A program made the position numbers and the translations under genes. The notes beneath the pieces were generated by a model. The model was given only the letters and a program-made list of their open reading frames with translations, ran no database searches and was not told where the DNA came from. From NCBI GenBank assembly GCA_021442965.1, contig JABUUX010000331.1, forward strand, positions 1 through 5,734: 5,734 nucleotides of DNA. Direction: 5' to 3'. Numbering within the stretch: position 1 is the first letter of the stretch; every line of letters begins with the position of its first letter. The DNA is from Treponema sp. (GTDB lineage: Bacteria; Spirochaetota; Spirochaetia; Treponematales; Treponemataceae). This document shows positions 1-5,734 of this stretch, one piece after another.

Positions 1-671
1 CTGCATGCAATTTTTGGATTATCGTTAAAGTTTGGTGTAAGTGCTTGAAGAATTGCGTATGAACTTAAATTAAGCCCCGTAATATTTGCATCAGCACCAC
101 TTGCAAGACAAACATCAACACGCCCGCTTTTAATAAGGTCTGCAGAAAGCCCCAGAGCGTCAGTTCCTGATGCACAGGCTGTAGAAAGTGTAAATGCAGG
201 TCCGTGAATTCCAAGCAGAATGCTTACATTTGCGGCTGCTTCGTTATTAATAATCATTGGAGCAGACATAGGAGGAACACGGGTTACCCCAAAAGCCGGA
301 TTAAAGTATTTTTCATAGGCTTCTTCACAGGCTTCGTTTGTTCCAATACCCATTCCTGTAACAATACCTGTTTTATTTCCGCCAAAATTTTCTTTTGTAA
401 AGCCTGCATCGCTAACAGCTTCAAGACTGGCGCCAACAAGCATTTTAGTTGCACGTGCCATTTTGCGAACAAGTTTTCTGTCCAGCTCATACTTATCAAG
501 TGAAAAATCTTTTACTTCGCCGGCAATCTGAACCGTGTGCTTTGAGGCATCAAACTGGGTAATTTTATCTATCCCGCTGACACCGTTTTTTACATTACTC
601 CATGTTTCCGCTACATTGTTTCCACAAGGAGTAACACAACCTAAACCTGTTATTACTACTCTTCTTTCCAT
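1..671 (-). CDS. fabF: Beta-ketoacyl-ACP synthase II (FabF-type), N-terminal part, runs off the window
   Basis: This is a condensing enzyme of the thiolase fold, which joins an acyl thioester to malonyl-ACP with loss of CO2 in cytoplasmic fatty acid or polyketide-like synthesis. The reading frame from the ATG at 671 gives 223 residues with no stop and leaves the window, so about half of a usual 410-residue FabF is present. The start MERRVVITGLG matches the family's N terminus. The nucleophile motif TACASG places the active-site cysteine at residue 166, close to position 163 of E. coli FabF. The segment ends in NPKIAC, where the family normally continues with RPFD. The two catalytic histidines and the lysine lie outside the window. 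It begins 18 bp after the acyl-CoA synthetase stop, with only a weak AAAAAGAA ribosome site, which suggests cotranscription. It could be a FabF paralogue for a special lipid or polyene and not the housekeeping enzyme; the gene symbol marks the family only. Confidence 0.92.
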   Translation of the reverse strand, partial: MERRVVITGLGCVTPCGNNVAETWSNVKNGVSGIDKITQFDASKHTVQIAGEVKDFSLDKYELDRKLVRKMARATKMLVGASLEAVSDAGFTKENFGGNKTGIVTGMGIGTNEACEEAYEKYFNPAFGVTRVPPMSAPMIINNEAAANVSILLGIHGPAFTLSTACASGTDALGLSADLIKSGRVDVCLASGADANITGLNLSSYAILQALTPNFNDNPKIAC

Positions 672-689
672 AATTCTTTTTACCCGATT

Positions 690-2384
690 TTAGAAATCCT
701 GTTTAACGTTCTTTTCTTCAATTCCGCTGTCTTTTGCTCTAATTTCTACACGGCGGATTTTTCCTGAAATTGTTTTTGGAAGTTCTTTTACAAATTCAAT
801 AATTCTAGGTGATTTATAAAGAGCGGCTTCGTGTTTAAAAAAGTCCAGAAGTTCCATTTCCAGTTCATGGCTCGGTTCATATCCCGGAGAAAGAACGATT
901 GTGGCTTTAACAGCCTGTCCGCGTTTTTCATCAGGTACACCTGTAACAGCACATTCCATTACAGAAGGATGCTGCTGAAGAACTGATTCTACTTCGAACG
1001 GGCTGATACGATATCCTGAAGATTTGATTATGTCATCTTTTCTTCCTACAAACCAAACGTATCCTTCTTCGTCCATTGTAACTGTATCTCCTGTATGGTA
1101 AACACCGCCGTAAAAAGCATTTGCTGTAAGTGTAACATCACGGTAGTAACCTGTAAGAAGTCCGAACGGATGTTCTTTTTCTACATGGATTACCAATTCA
1201 CCAACTTCTCCTAGAGGAACTGTTTTTCCGTTTTCATTTACAACATCAATATCATAAGCCGGACTTGGCCTTCCCATAGAACCCGGGTGAATATCAGCAT
1301 CCAAAAAGTTTCCGCAAATTATTGTTGATTCACTCTGTCCGTATCCTTCGTAGATTTTCTTTCCAGTCTGTTCAAGGAATTTATTGAAAACTTCTCCGTT
1401 CAAAGCTTCCCCGGCTGTGGTAAAACGCTGGGCTGCAGAAAGGTCATATTTAGAGAGATCCTGTCGGATAAGATAACGATAGACTGTTGGAGGTGCACAG
1501 AAAGTTGTAATACCGTACTGTGCAATCATTTTTAGAAGTTTATCAGGACGGAAAGAATTCATATCATATACAAACTGAGCAGTACCGCAAATCCACTGTC
1601 CGTAAAGTTTTCCCCAGGAACATTTTGCCCATCCTGTATCTGCAACAGAAAGGTGAAGTCCGTCATCAATTACACCATGCCAATATTTTGCTGTAACAAT
1701 ATGACCGATTGGATATGTAAAAGAATGGAGAACCATTTTAGGGTATCCCGAAGTTCCAGATGTAAAGTACATAAGCATAGGATCGTCATTATGAGTTGCA
1801 GCGTCTCCAATTGGGCGTGGGAACTCAGGGTCTACTTTATTTACTTCAGTATGATAAGAAATCCATCCTTCACGATCCGGTCCAACCGTAACAAGATGAT
1901 CTACCGAAGGTGAATTAAGTTTTGCTTTTTCAATTTCACTAAGAACTGTAGGATTCCCATAAGATACAACCATTTTAATTCCCGCTGCATTTGTACGATA
2001 TTCAATATCATGTGCTAAAAGCTGTTCTGCTGCAGGTACGGCAATGGCTCCAATACGATGCAAAGCCATCATAATAATCCAGAATTCGTAACGACGACGC
2101 AGCATAAGCATAACTGCATCACCTTTTTTTAATCCCAGTGTTGTAAGCCAATAAGCTGTTCTTTTAGATTCACGAGAAAGATCTGTAAATGTAAAAATCT
2201 TTTCTTCACCATTATCATCACACCAAACAAGAGCACGCTTTTCAGGAGCTTCTCTGGCATAACGGTCAATAATATCATAAGCAAAGTTAAAATTTTCAGG
2301 TGCCTTTAGGCGACAATGTGCTTTCAAATCTGCATAATCTTTGAATTCACGGTCTTCAACCAAGAAATCGTGTTCAAGTGTCAT
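690..2384 (-). CDS. AMP-forming acyl-CoA synthetase (medium-chain/acetyl-CoA synthetase type)
   Basis: This 564-residue cytoplasmic enzyme of the ANL superfamily should adenylate a carboxylic acid with ATP and transfer the acyl group to CoA. All core motifs are intact: P-loop TSGTSGYPK at 208-216, YGQSES at 348-353, the ATP-ribose aspartate in YHTGD at 429-433, the hinge GRKDDIIKSSGYRISPFEVE region from 447 with D450 as likely hinge residue, and the catalytic lysine K542 in PKTISGKIRR. Length and the GWAKCSWGKLYG segment (251-262) fit the medium-chain or branched-chain acyl-CoA synthetases, including the 2-methylbutyrate-type archaeal enzymes, better than true acetyl-CoA synthetases of about 650 residues. 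There is no signal peptide or carrier domain. The ATG at 2384 is fixed by AAGGAG five bases upstream. It is the first gene after its own promoter and is followed closely by a ketosynthase, so it may supply starter units. The real acid substrate cannot be read from the sequence. Confidence 0.9.
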   Translation of the reverse strand: MTLEHDFLVEDREFKDYADLKAHCRLKAPENFNFAYDIIDRYAREAPEKRALVWCDDNGEEKIFTFTDLSRESKRTAYWLTTLGLKKGDAVMLMLRRRYEFWIIMMALHRIGAIAVPAAEQLLAHDIEYRTNAAGIKMVVSYGNPTVLSEIEKAKLNSPSVDHLVTVGPDREGWISYHTEVNKVDPEFPRPIGDAATHNDDPMLMYFTSGTSGYPKMVLHSFTYPIGHIVTAKYWHGVIDDGLHLSVADTGWAKCSWGKLYGQWICGTAQFVYDMNSFRPDKLLKMIAQYGITTFCAPPTVYRYLIRQDLSKYDLSAAQRFTTAGEALNGEVFNKFLEQTGKKIYEGYGQSESTIICGNFLDADIHPGSMGRPSPAYDIDVVNENGKTVPLGEVGELVIHVEKEHPFGLLTGYYRDVTLTANAFYGGVYHTGDTVTMDEEGYVWFVGRKDDIIKSSGYRISPFEVESVLQQHPSVMECAVTGVPDEKRGQAVKATIVLSPGYEPSHELEMELLDFFKHEAALYKSPRIIEFVKELPKTISGKIRRVEIRAKDSGIEEKNVKQDF

Positions 2385-2389
2385 ATTTT

Positions 2390-2395
2390 CTCCTT
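2390..2395 (-). promoter_or_regulatory. Ribosome binding site AAGGAG for the acyl-CoA synthetase
   Basis: AAGGAG lies five bases before the ATG at 2384. It is the best Shine-Dalgarno sequence in the window and settles the start of the 564-residue protein. The other starts here have weaker sites and depend on closeness to an upstream stop codon. Confidence 0.85.
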
Positions 2396-2405
2396 CATTC
2401 TCGGA

Positions 2406-2421
2406 ACGCCATAGACGGCGT
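2406..2421 (-). other. Short hairpin in the leader of the acyl-CoA synthetase mRNA
   Basis: ACGCC (2421-2417) and GGCGT (2410-2406) form a perfect five-base-pair, GC-rich stem with a six-base loop. It stands out in an AT-rich leader and lies 10 bases upstream of the AAGGAG site. It lacks a following U-run, so it is not a terminator. It may stabilise the 5' end of the message or tune translation, or it may be chance. Confidence 0.4.
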
Positions 2422-2444
2422 ATATACTTATTATAATCGCGTTT

Positions 2445-2473
2445 ATTATGACATTTTAGGCAAATAGTGTCAA
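2445..2473 (-). promoter_or_regulatory. Sigma-70 type promoter for the acyl-CoA synthetase/ketosynthase operon
   Basis: A perfect TTGACA -35 box (2473-2468) is followed, after exactly 17 bases, by CATAAT (2450-2445), which differs from the -10 consensus at one position. Transcription would start near 2438, leaving a leader of about 54 bases before the ATG at 2384. The match and spacing make this a strong prediction, although AT-rich DNA raises the chance of false -10 boxes. A second TATAAT at 2435-2430 has no good -35 box at the right distance. Confidence 0.72.
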
Positions 2474-2476
2474 AAT
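2445..2476 (-). promoter_or_regulatory. Imperfect inverted repeat over the promoter, possible operator
   Basis: The arms ATTTTGACA (2476-2468) and TGTCATAAT (2453-2445) pair at 8 of 9 positions around a 14-base centre. They cover the -35 and -10 boxes, so a dimeric repressor bound here would block RNA polymerase. Part of the symmetry comes from the promoter consensus itself, which lowers its weight. No regulator gene is in the window and I cannot match the site to a known operator such as those of FapR or FabT. Confidence 0.4.
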
Positions 2477-2490
2477 AAACTTACAGTAAA

Positions 2491-3798
2491 TTATTCAGCC
2501 TTAAAGTAAAGAATAAGAGCTCCGCTTCCTCTGGCTTTTACCATATTTCCGTCAAAGGTAGCAGAAGACGCATCTTCCAAACGGATTGCAGAATCTTCAA
2601 GTTTATAAAGGAAGTTTACTTCTTTGTCCATGCCGTCGAACATAAATGATAAAACTCCATCATAATTTGCTTTAACAGAAGATGAAATATTGTACTTTGC
2701 GCTGACTGTTCCACCAGTTCTGGCAGAAGGTGAGATGAGTGACTGACTTAAAAGCTGCTTTGTATTTGTCCAGCGGAAAGAGCCGTTTTCATCAAAAGAA
2801 AGTTTTCCCCAGTTGGAACTTTCAAAATAAGGTCCTGTGTGGTAAATCTTAGCAAAGGCTTCACTTCTTCGGGTACGTTCTTCGGCAACAAGATCCGAAA
2901 TATTTTCTGAAATAGTTACAAAATTCAAATCCTGAGGCTTTCCGCTGGAACCTGTATAACGCAAAACAATAAAACCTGAAGATTTATAGAAAATAACAAC
3001 AGGAACACCTTTAAGGGTATATTCCTTATCTCCTGATTTTGTATAACCTGTATAATCCCAAGATTCATGTATGCTAGAAGTGTTAAGGTTTACTTTATTA
3101 TTTTCTGTATCTATTACAAAACGATAGGAAGCATTTAGTCTGTTCAAATCTATATTTCTGGAATCAATCAGCGATTTGAAATAATCAGGATACCACACAC
3201 TTTGAGCTACAACAGACATCAAAGCATCTTCGGTTTCTTCTTCTACAAGTTCTTCACCGCCTACACGGTTTCCCAAAATGTCGGTTTCATAAAGAGCCAG
3301 ATTATAAGAAAAGCACCAGCCTTGAGTTCCATCCTCTGTAAGAACTCTAAGCCAGTCACCTTCCAAAGGTTTACTGCCTGACATAACCGCCTGTCCCGTT
3401 CCCTTAAATAAAACTTTAAGAACTTCACCTTTACGAAGACGGTAAACCTGTTTTGCAGTATTCACAGTCTGAGCACGAATTGGAAGGCCGTCAATTTTTG
3501 CAGTAGCATAAGTTTTAGAAAACTCTTTGTATTTTTCTGCATTTAAAAGAGCCTGCTTCTTTTTTACAGGTTCTGTCATCTGCCACAAAGGAACTTCGAA
3601 TTTTTCATCATCAGAAAGACCCGCTACATATACATGGGAAATATTAGACTTAATGTAAACAGGAACAATTTCTCCTGCAGGAATTTGCTGCTCCGGAAGA
3701 TTCCAGAGAGTAATACTATACCCCATAACTTTATCTTTACACGAGGTCATAACAAATGCCATAAAAATTATAGCAGCACAAAATACTGATTTTTTCAT
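2491..3798 (-). CDS. SH3b-domain lipoprotein, function unknown
   Basis: A 435-residue predicted lipoprotein. Residues 1-20 form a signal peptide: Lys-Lys, a hydrophobic core, then MTSC, with C20 as the likely lipidated cysteine. The methionine at -3 is a relaxed lipobox as found in spirochaetes. A segment at about 40-60 (IVPVYIKSNISHVYVAG) precedes a bacterial SH3b-like domain at roughly 99-171, recognised by GLPIRAQ, a YRLRKGEVLKVL strand and GDWLRVL with GTQGWCFSYNLALYE. An acidic patch follows (182-191, EELVEEETED), then a polar, strand-rich C-terminal half of about 230 residues that I do not recognise. SH3b domains often bind peptidoglycan or other proteins at the envelope. The start is 9 bases after the ABC ATPase stop with no well-placed ribosome site, so it is probably translated by reinitiation and belongs to the transporter operon. 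It is not a typical solute-binding protein; a structural or accessory role is inferred. Confidence 0.85.
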   Translation of the reverse strand: MKKSVFCAAIIFMAFVMTSCKDKVMGYSITLWNLPEQQIPAGEIVPVYIKSNISHVYVAGLSDDEKFEVPLWQMTEPVKKKQALLNAEKYKEFSKTYATAKIDGLPIRAQTVNTAKQVYRLRKGEVLKVLFKGTGQAVMSGSKPLEGDWLRVLTEDGTQGWCFSYNLALYETDILGNRVGGEELVEEETEDALMSVVAQSVWYPDYFKSLIDSRNIDLNRLNASYRFVIDTENNKVNLNTSSIHESWDYTGYTKSGDKEYTLKGVPVVIFYKSSGFIVLRYTGSSGKPQDLNFVTISENISDLVAEERTRRSEAFAKIYHTGPYFESSNWGKLSFDENGSFRWTNTKQLLSQSLISPSARTGGTVSAKYNISSSVKANYDGVLSFMFDGMDKEVNFLYKLEDSAIRLEDASSATFDGNMVKARGSGALILYFKAE

Positions 3799-3807
3799 TC
3801 TTTTATT

Positions 3808-4773
3808 TTAGCAAAAATCAGGGGTTTTATAAACAAGATAAACTTTAGAATCTGTCTTAGGTATATTTGAGCAGTGAGAATCTACAGTAAGAATTCCACC
3901 TTCACATTCTGCAGTTTCAATTCTGCATCGGGTAACGCTTCCAAGGAAAGAAGAGGAAATCATTCTGCCTTGAATTTGATTTTTTTCATTCTTTGTAAAC
4001 TTATCTGAAAATTCAATCCATTCCGGTCTGACCATAACAACATCCTTTCCTGATTTTATATAATTTGTCATTCCGGAAAGCTCTGCTGAAGTTTTACTAT
4101 TGGGATAATAATAAACATTTCTTGGTGTATCATACTGAACAAGATTTCCCTGATGTAAGACAGCAATTTTTGAAGAAAGCGAAAAAGCCTCCTCCTGATC
4201 ATGGGTAACATATACTGTTGTAATACCTATCTGCTTCTGAATTTCCAAAAGCTCTTCTCTTACATGCAGACGAAGTTTTGCATCAAGCGAAGATAAAGGT
4301 TCGTCCATAAGGATAATCTTTGGCTTAAGCATAAGGGATCTTCCAAGTGCCACACGCTGCTGCTGCCCGCCGGAAAGTTCATGGGGATATCGGGAAAGTA
4401 AATTTTCTATGTTAAGTGATTTTACGGTTTCTTCCAGATTCTCTTTTTGATTTTTTCTTTCTGAATGAGAAAATCCGAATAAAAGATTTTCTTTTACCGT
4501 AAGATGTGGGAAAAGAGCATAGTCCTGAAACACAAAACCAATATTTCTTTTTTCAACAGGAATTTTTGTTACATCTTTACCATTTAAAATAACACTTCCT
4601 TTTGTGGGAGAAAGAAAACCTGCCATAATTTTTAGAATTGTTGTTTTTCCAGAGCCGGAAGCACCAAGTAATGTAGTAAAAGAACCTTCTTCTACGCTCA
4701 AAGAAAAATCTGTAAGAACATTATTATTTCCATAAGAGAAAGAAACATTTTTTAAAGAAAGAATATCACTCAT
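3808..4773 (-). CDS. ABC transporter ATP-binding protein, FbpC/PotA type
   Basis: This 321-residue ATPase would power an inner-membrane importer together with the adjoining permease. Visible motifs are Walker A GASGSGKTT (37-45), the Q-loop in VFQDYALFPH (Q83), signature LSGGQQQR (133-140), Walker B IILMDEP with catalytic E158, the D-loop SSLD (161-164) and the switch histidine H191 in VTHDQEEA. The first 235 residues strongly resemble ATPases for iron, polyamine, sulfate or thiamine uptake. A C-terminal domain follows, with a TOBE-like strand VVMVRPEWIEF (245-255); it is a little shorter than in many FbpC proteins of about 350 residues. Four cysteines sit in this tail (283, 290, 301 and the final residue 321). 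The start overlaps the permease stop in ATGAGTGA, with GGGG seven bases upstream. The substrate cannot be decided; ferric iron is the family default. Confidence 0.92.
   Translation of the reverse strand: MSDILSLKNVSFSYGNNNVLTDFSLSVEEGSFTTLLGASGSGKTTILKIMAGFLSPTKGSVILNGKDVTKIPVEKRNIGFVFQDYALFPHLTVKENLLFGFSHSERKNQKENLEETVKSLNIENLLSRYPHELSGGQQQRVALGRSLMLKPKIILMDEPLSSLDAKLRLHVREELLEIQKQIGITTVYVTHDQEEAFSLSSKIAVLHQGNLVQYDTPRNVYYYPNSKTSAELSGMTNYIKSGKDVVMVRPEWIEFSDKFTKNEKNQIQGRMISSSFLGSVTRCRIETAECEGGILTVDSHCSNIPKTDSKVYLVYKTPDFC
4766..4773 (-). other. Eight-base overlap of permease stop and ATPase start
   Basis: In ATGAGTGA the first three bases start the ATPase and the last three end the permease in another frame. 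Such overlaps usually couple translation and keep subunit amounts matched, which supports one complex encoded by one mRNA. GGGG at 4784-4781 may serve as an additional ribosome site. Confidence 0.85.
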
Positions 4774-5734
4774 AAATTTTCCCCATTAAATGCTGATTTT
4801 TTGAAAATGGATTTTTCTGTAAATATTTTCCAAATCCAATTATTATGAAAGTAATTATTGTAAGTTCCAAAGCAAGAGCCGCAGCCCTACCCCAATCCCC
4901 CTGTTCTGCAAGATTTAAAATCCGTACTGAACACAAAGGTGTATTAAAGCTAACAAGAAAAATAACCGGGCTTAATGTTCCAACCCCACGGGCAAAGTTA
5001 TAAGTCCATCCGCCAAAAATACCTTCTTTGCAAAGAGGAACAAGAATTCTGGAAAATATTTTCAAAGGACCTCTACCCAAACTCAAAGCACCTTCATCCA
5101 GAGTAAATTTAATTTTACTGAAAGCCGAAGTAATCATTCTGTATGAAAAAGGTATGAAAGAAATTGTAATTACCGCTGTTATCATAAGGCGAGGGAAATG
5201 AACATTTAAAATATTACTCGTAACAGAATATGACAATCCCAATAGAGTTCCAGGCACTGCAGAAGGAAGCTGGATTAAAGTGTCTGTAAAATTCTTAAAC
5301 GGAAAGTTTGTTCTGTGCACACAAAAAGACACAAAAGCACCAAGAAGCCCGGAAAGAACAGAACCTGTAAGTGCAAATAAAAGTGTATTACCAAAATCCT
5401 TTGTATATCTAAAAGTCTTTTTAATATGATTAAAAGTAAAATGAGTATCTATTCCCCATAGTTTTTGAAAACTTCCAGCTATGATGGAAATAAACTGCAA
5501 TAAAATGCAAAGCGCTGTAATAGATAAAAAAATAAAAAGCAGAATATCAACTGTCTTTGAATTTTTAAAAGCAGAATCACCGGAGACTGTATTTCCCTTT
5601 CCACCAATTACAGCTATTTTTTTTGTCTGACTATTAAAAAGCCTGTTCTGAAGAAAAAATAAAAACATCGATGGAAGAAGTAGAATTAGACCCAAAACAG
5701 AACTGGTTCCTGCATTCGTCCATCCGGTTAACTG
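4766..5734 (-). CDS. Iron-type (FbpB-like) ABC transporter permease, C-terminal part, 5' end outside the window
   Basis: The frame is open to the window edge and gives 322 residues ending in GKIYE. The apparent TTG start at 5695 is not a real start. Residues about 14-30 are the last membrane helix of the first permease half. A polar linker follows with IAVIGGKGNTVSG, like the GKG-containing linker of two-domain FbpB permeases. A second full permease domain then begins near residue 62. It shows membrane segments at about 63-85, 113-140, 150-168, 183-204 and 285-303, the phrase LPSAVPGTLLGLSY, the EAA loop at about 213-235 (EGALSLGRGPLKIFSRILVPL region) that contacts the ATPase, and GTLSPVIFLVS plus ILNLAEQGDWGRAAALAL, both typical of iron-type permeases. 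It overlaps the ATPase gene by 8 bp. The family imports Fe3+ or other small solutes; the binding protein is not in view and may lie upstream. Confidence 0.9.
   Translation of the reverse strand, partial: QLTGWTNAGTSSVLGLILLLPSMFLFFLQNRLFNSQTKKIAVIGGKGNTVSGDSAFKNSKTVDILLFIFLSITALCILLQFISIIAGSFQKLWGIDTHFTFNHIKKTFRYTKDFGNTLLFALTGSVLSGLLGAFVSFCVHRTNFPFKNFTDTLIQLPSAVPGTLLGLSYSVTSNILNVHFPRLMITAVITISFIPFSYRMITSAFSKIKFTLDEGALSLGRGPLKIFSRILVPLCKEGIFGGWTYNFARGVGTLSPVIFLVSFNTPLCSVRILNLAEQGDWGRAAALALELTIITFIIIGFGKYLQKNPFSKNQHLMGKIYE

Larger units (their letters stand above)
2385..2490 (-). promoter_or_regulatory. Intergenic regulatory region upstream of the acyl-CoA synthetase
   Basis: This 106-bp gap is the only sizeable non-coding stretch in the window. 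Reading on the minus strand it holds, in order, a -35/-10 promoter, an inverted repeat covering both promoter boxes, a small hairpin and a ribosome binding site, each listed separately. I see no T-tract after a stable stem, so transcription from the upstream lipoprotein gene may read through into the ligase gene. Confidence 0.75.

Noticed and set aside
284..499. Minus-strand open frame of 71 codons
   Set aside because: It is another frame inside the ketosynthase gene and has no independent ribosome site or family features.
204..503. Plus-strand open frame of 99 codons
   Set aside because: It lies opposite the ketosynthase gene, which has clear family motifs; the predicted peptide is a Cys/Asn/Phe-rich shadow without recognisable features.
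1653..1913. Plus-strand open frame of 86 codons
   Set aside because: It is antisense to the P-loop region of the acyl-CoA synthetase and looks like a shadow frame.
2430..2435. Second TATAAT as an alternative -10 box
   Set aside because: The bases 17 upstream (2458-2453) read TAAAAT, not a -35 box, so the CATAAT paired with TTGACA is preferred.
2445..2476. Inverted repeat as a terminator of the lipoprotein gene
   Set aside because: The loop of 14 bases is long, the stem is AT-rich and no T-run follows, so it does not fit a rho-independent terminator.
5693..5695. TTG as the start of a 309-residue permease
   Set aside because: The frame stays open to the window edge, the TTG falls in the first residues of a membrane helix, there is no ribosome site, and the preceding residues read as normal permease sequence. 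The gene is 5'-truncated by the window.

Overview
The window is AT-rich, and every gene I can support lies on the minus strand, so the reading order runs from high to low coordinates. The best guess for the organism is a spirochaete of the Treponema group. This rests on the base composition, on a lipoprotein with a relaxed spirochaete-like lipobox followed by an SH3b domain, and on the general look of the proteins. It is an inference from remembered protein style, not from a database match.

Layout in transcription order. (1) 5734-4766: the 3' part of an FbpB-type ABC permease, whose 5' end is beyond the window. It overlaps by 8 bp (2) 4773-3808, a complete FbpC/PotA-type ABC ATPase. Nine bases later comes (3) 3798-2491, an SH3-domain lipoprotein of unknown function. 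These three look like one translationally coupled operon for uptake of a small solute. Ferric iron is the default for the family, but the substrate cannot be read here and no periplasmic binding protein is visible. (4) 2490-2385: a 106-bp gap with a near-consensus sigma-70 promoter inside an imperfect inverted repeat, a short 5'-UTR hairpin and a strong ribosome binding site. (5) 2384-690: an AMP-forming acyl-CoA synthetase of the medium-chain/acetyl-CoA synthetase type with all its core motifs. (6) 671-1: the first 223 residues of a FabF-type beta-ketoacyl-ACP synthase with its active-site cysteine, continuing off the low-coordinate edge.

The acyl-CoA synthetase and ketosynthase are 18 bp apart behind one promoter, so they probably form the start of a lipid or acyl-chain operon: one enzyme activates a free carboxylic acid and the other condenses acyl units. 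The transporter and lipoprotein unit upstream is probably functionally separate, since the promoter sits between them. I see no RNA genes, mobile elements, CRISPR arrays or clear rho-independent terminators, and no gene-free stretch above 300 bp. I found no clear new system. The most interesting points are the palindromic promoter, the SH3 lipoprotein attached to the transporter, and the ligase-ketosynthase pairing.
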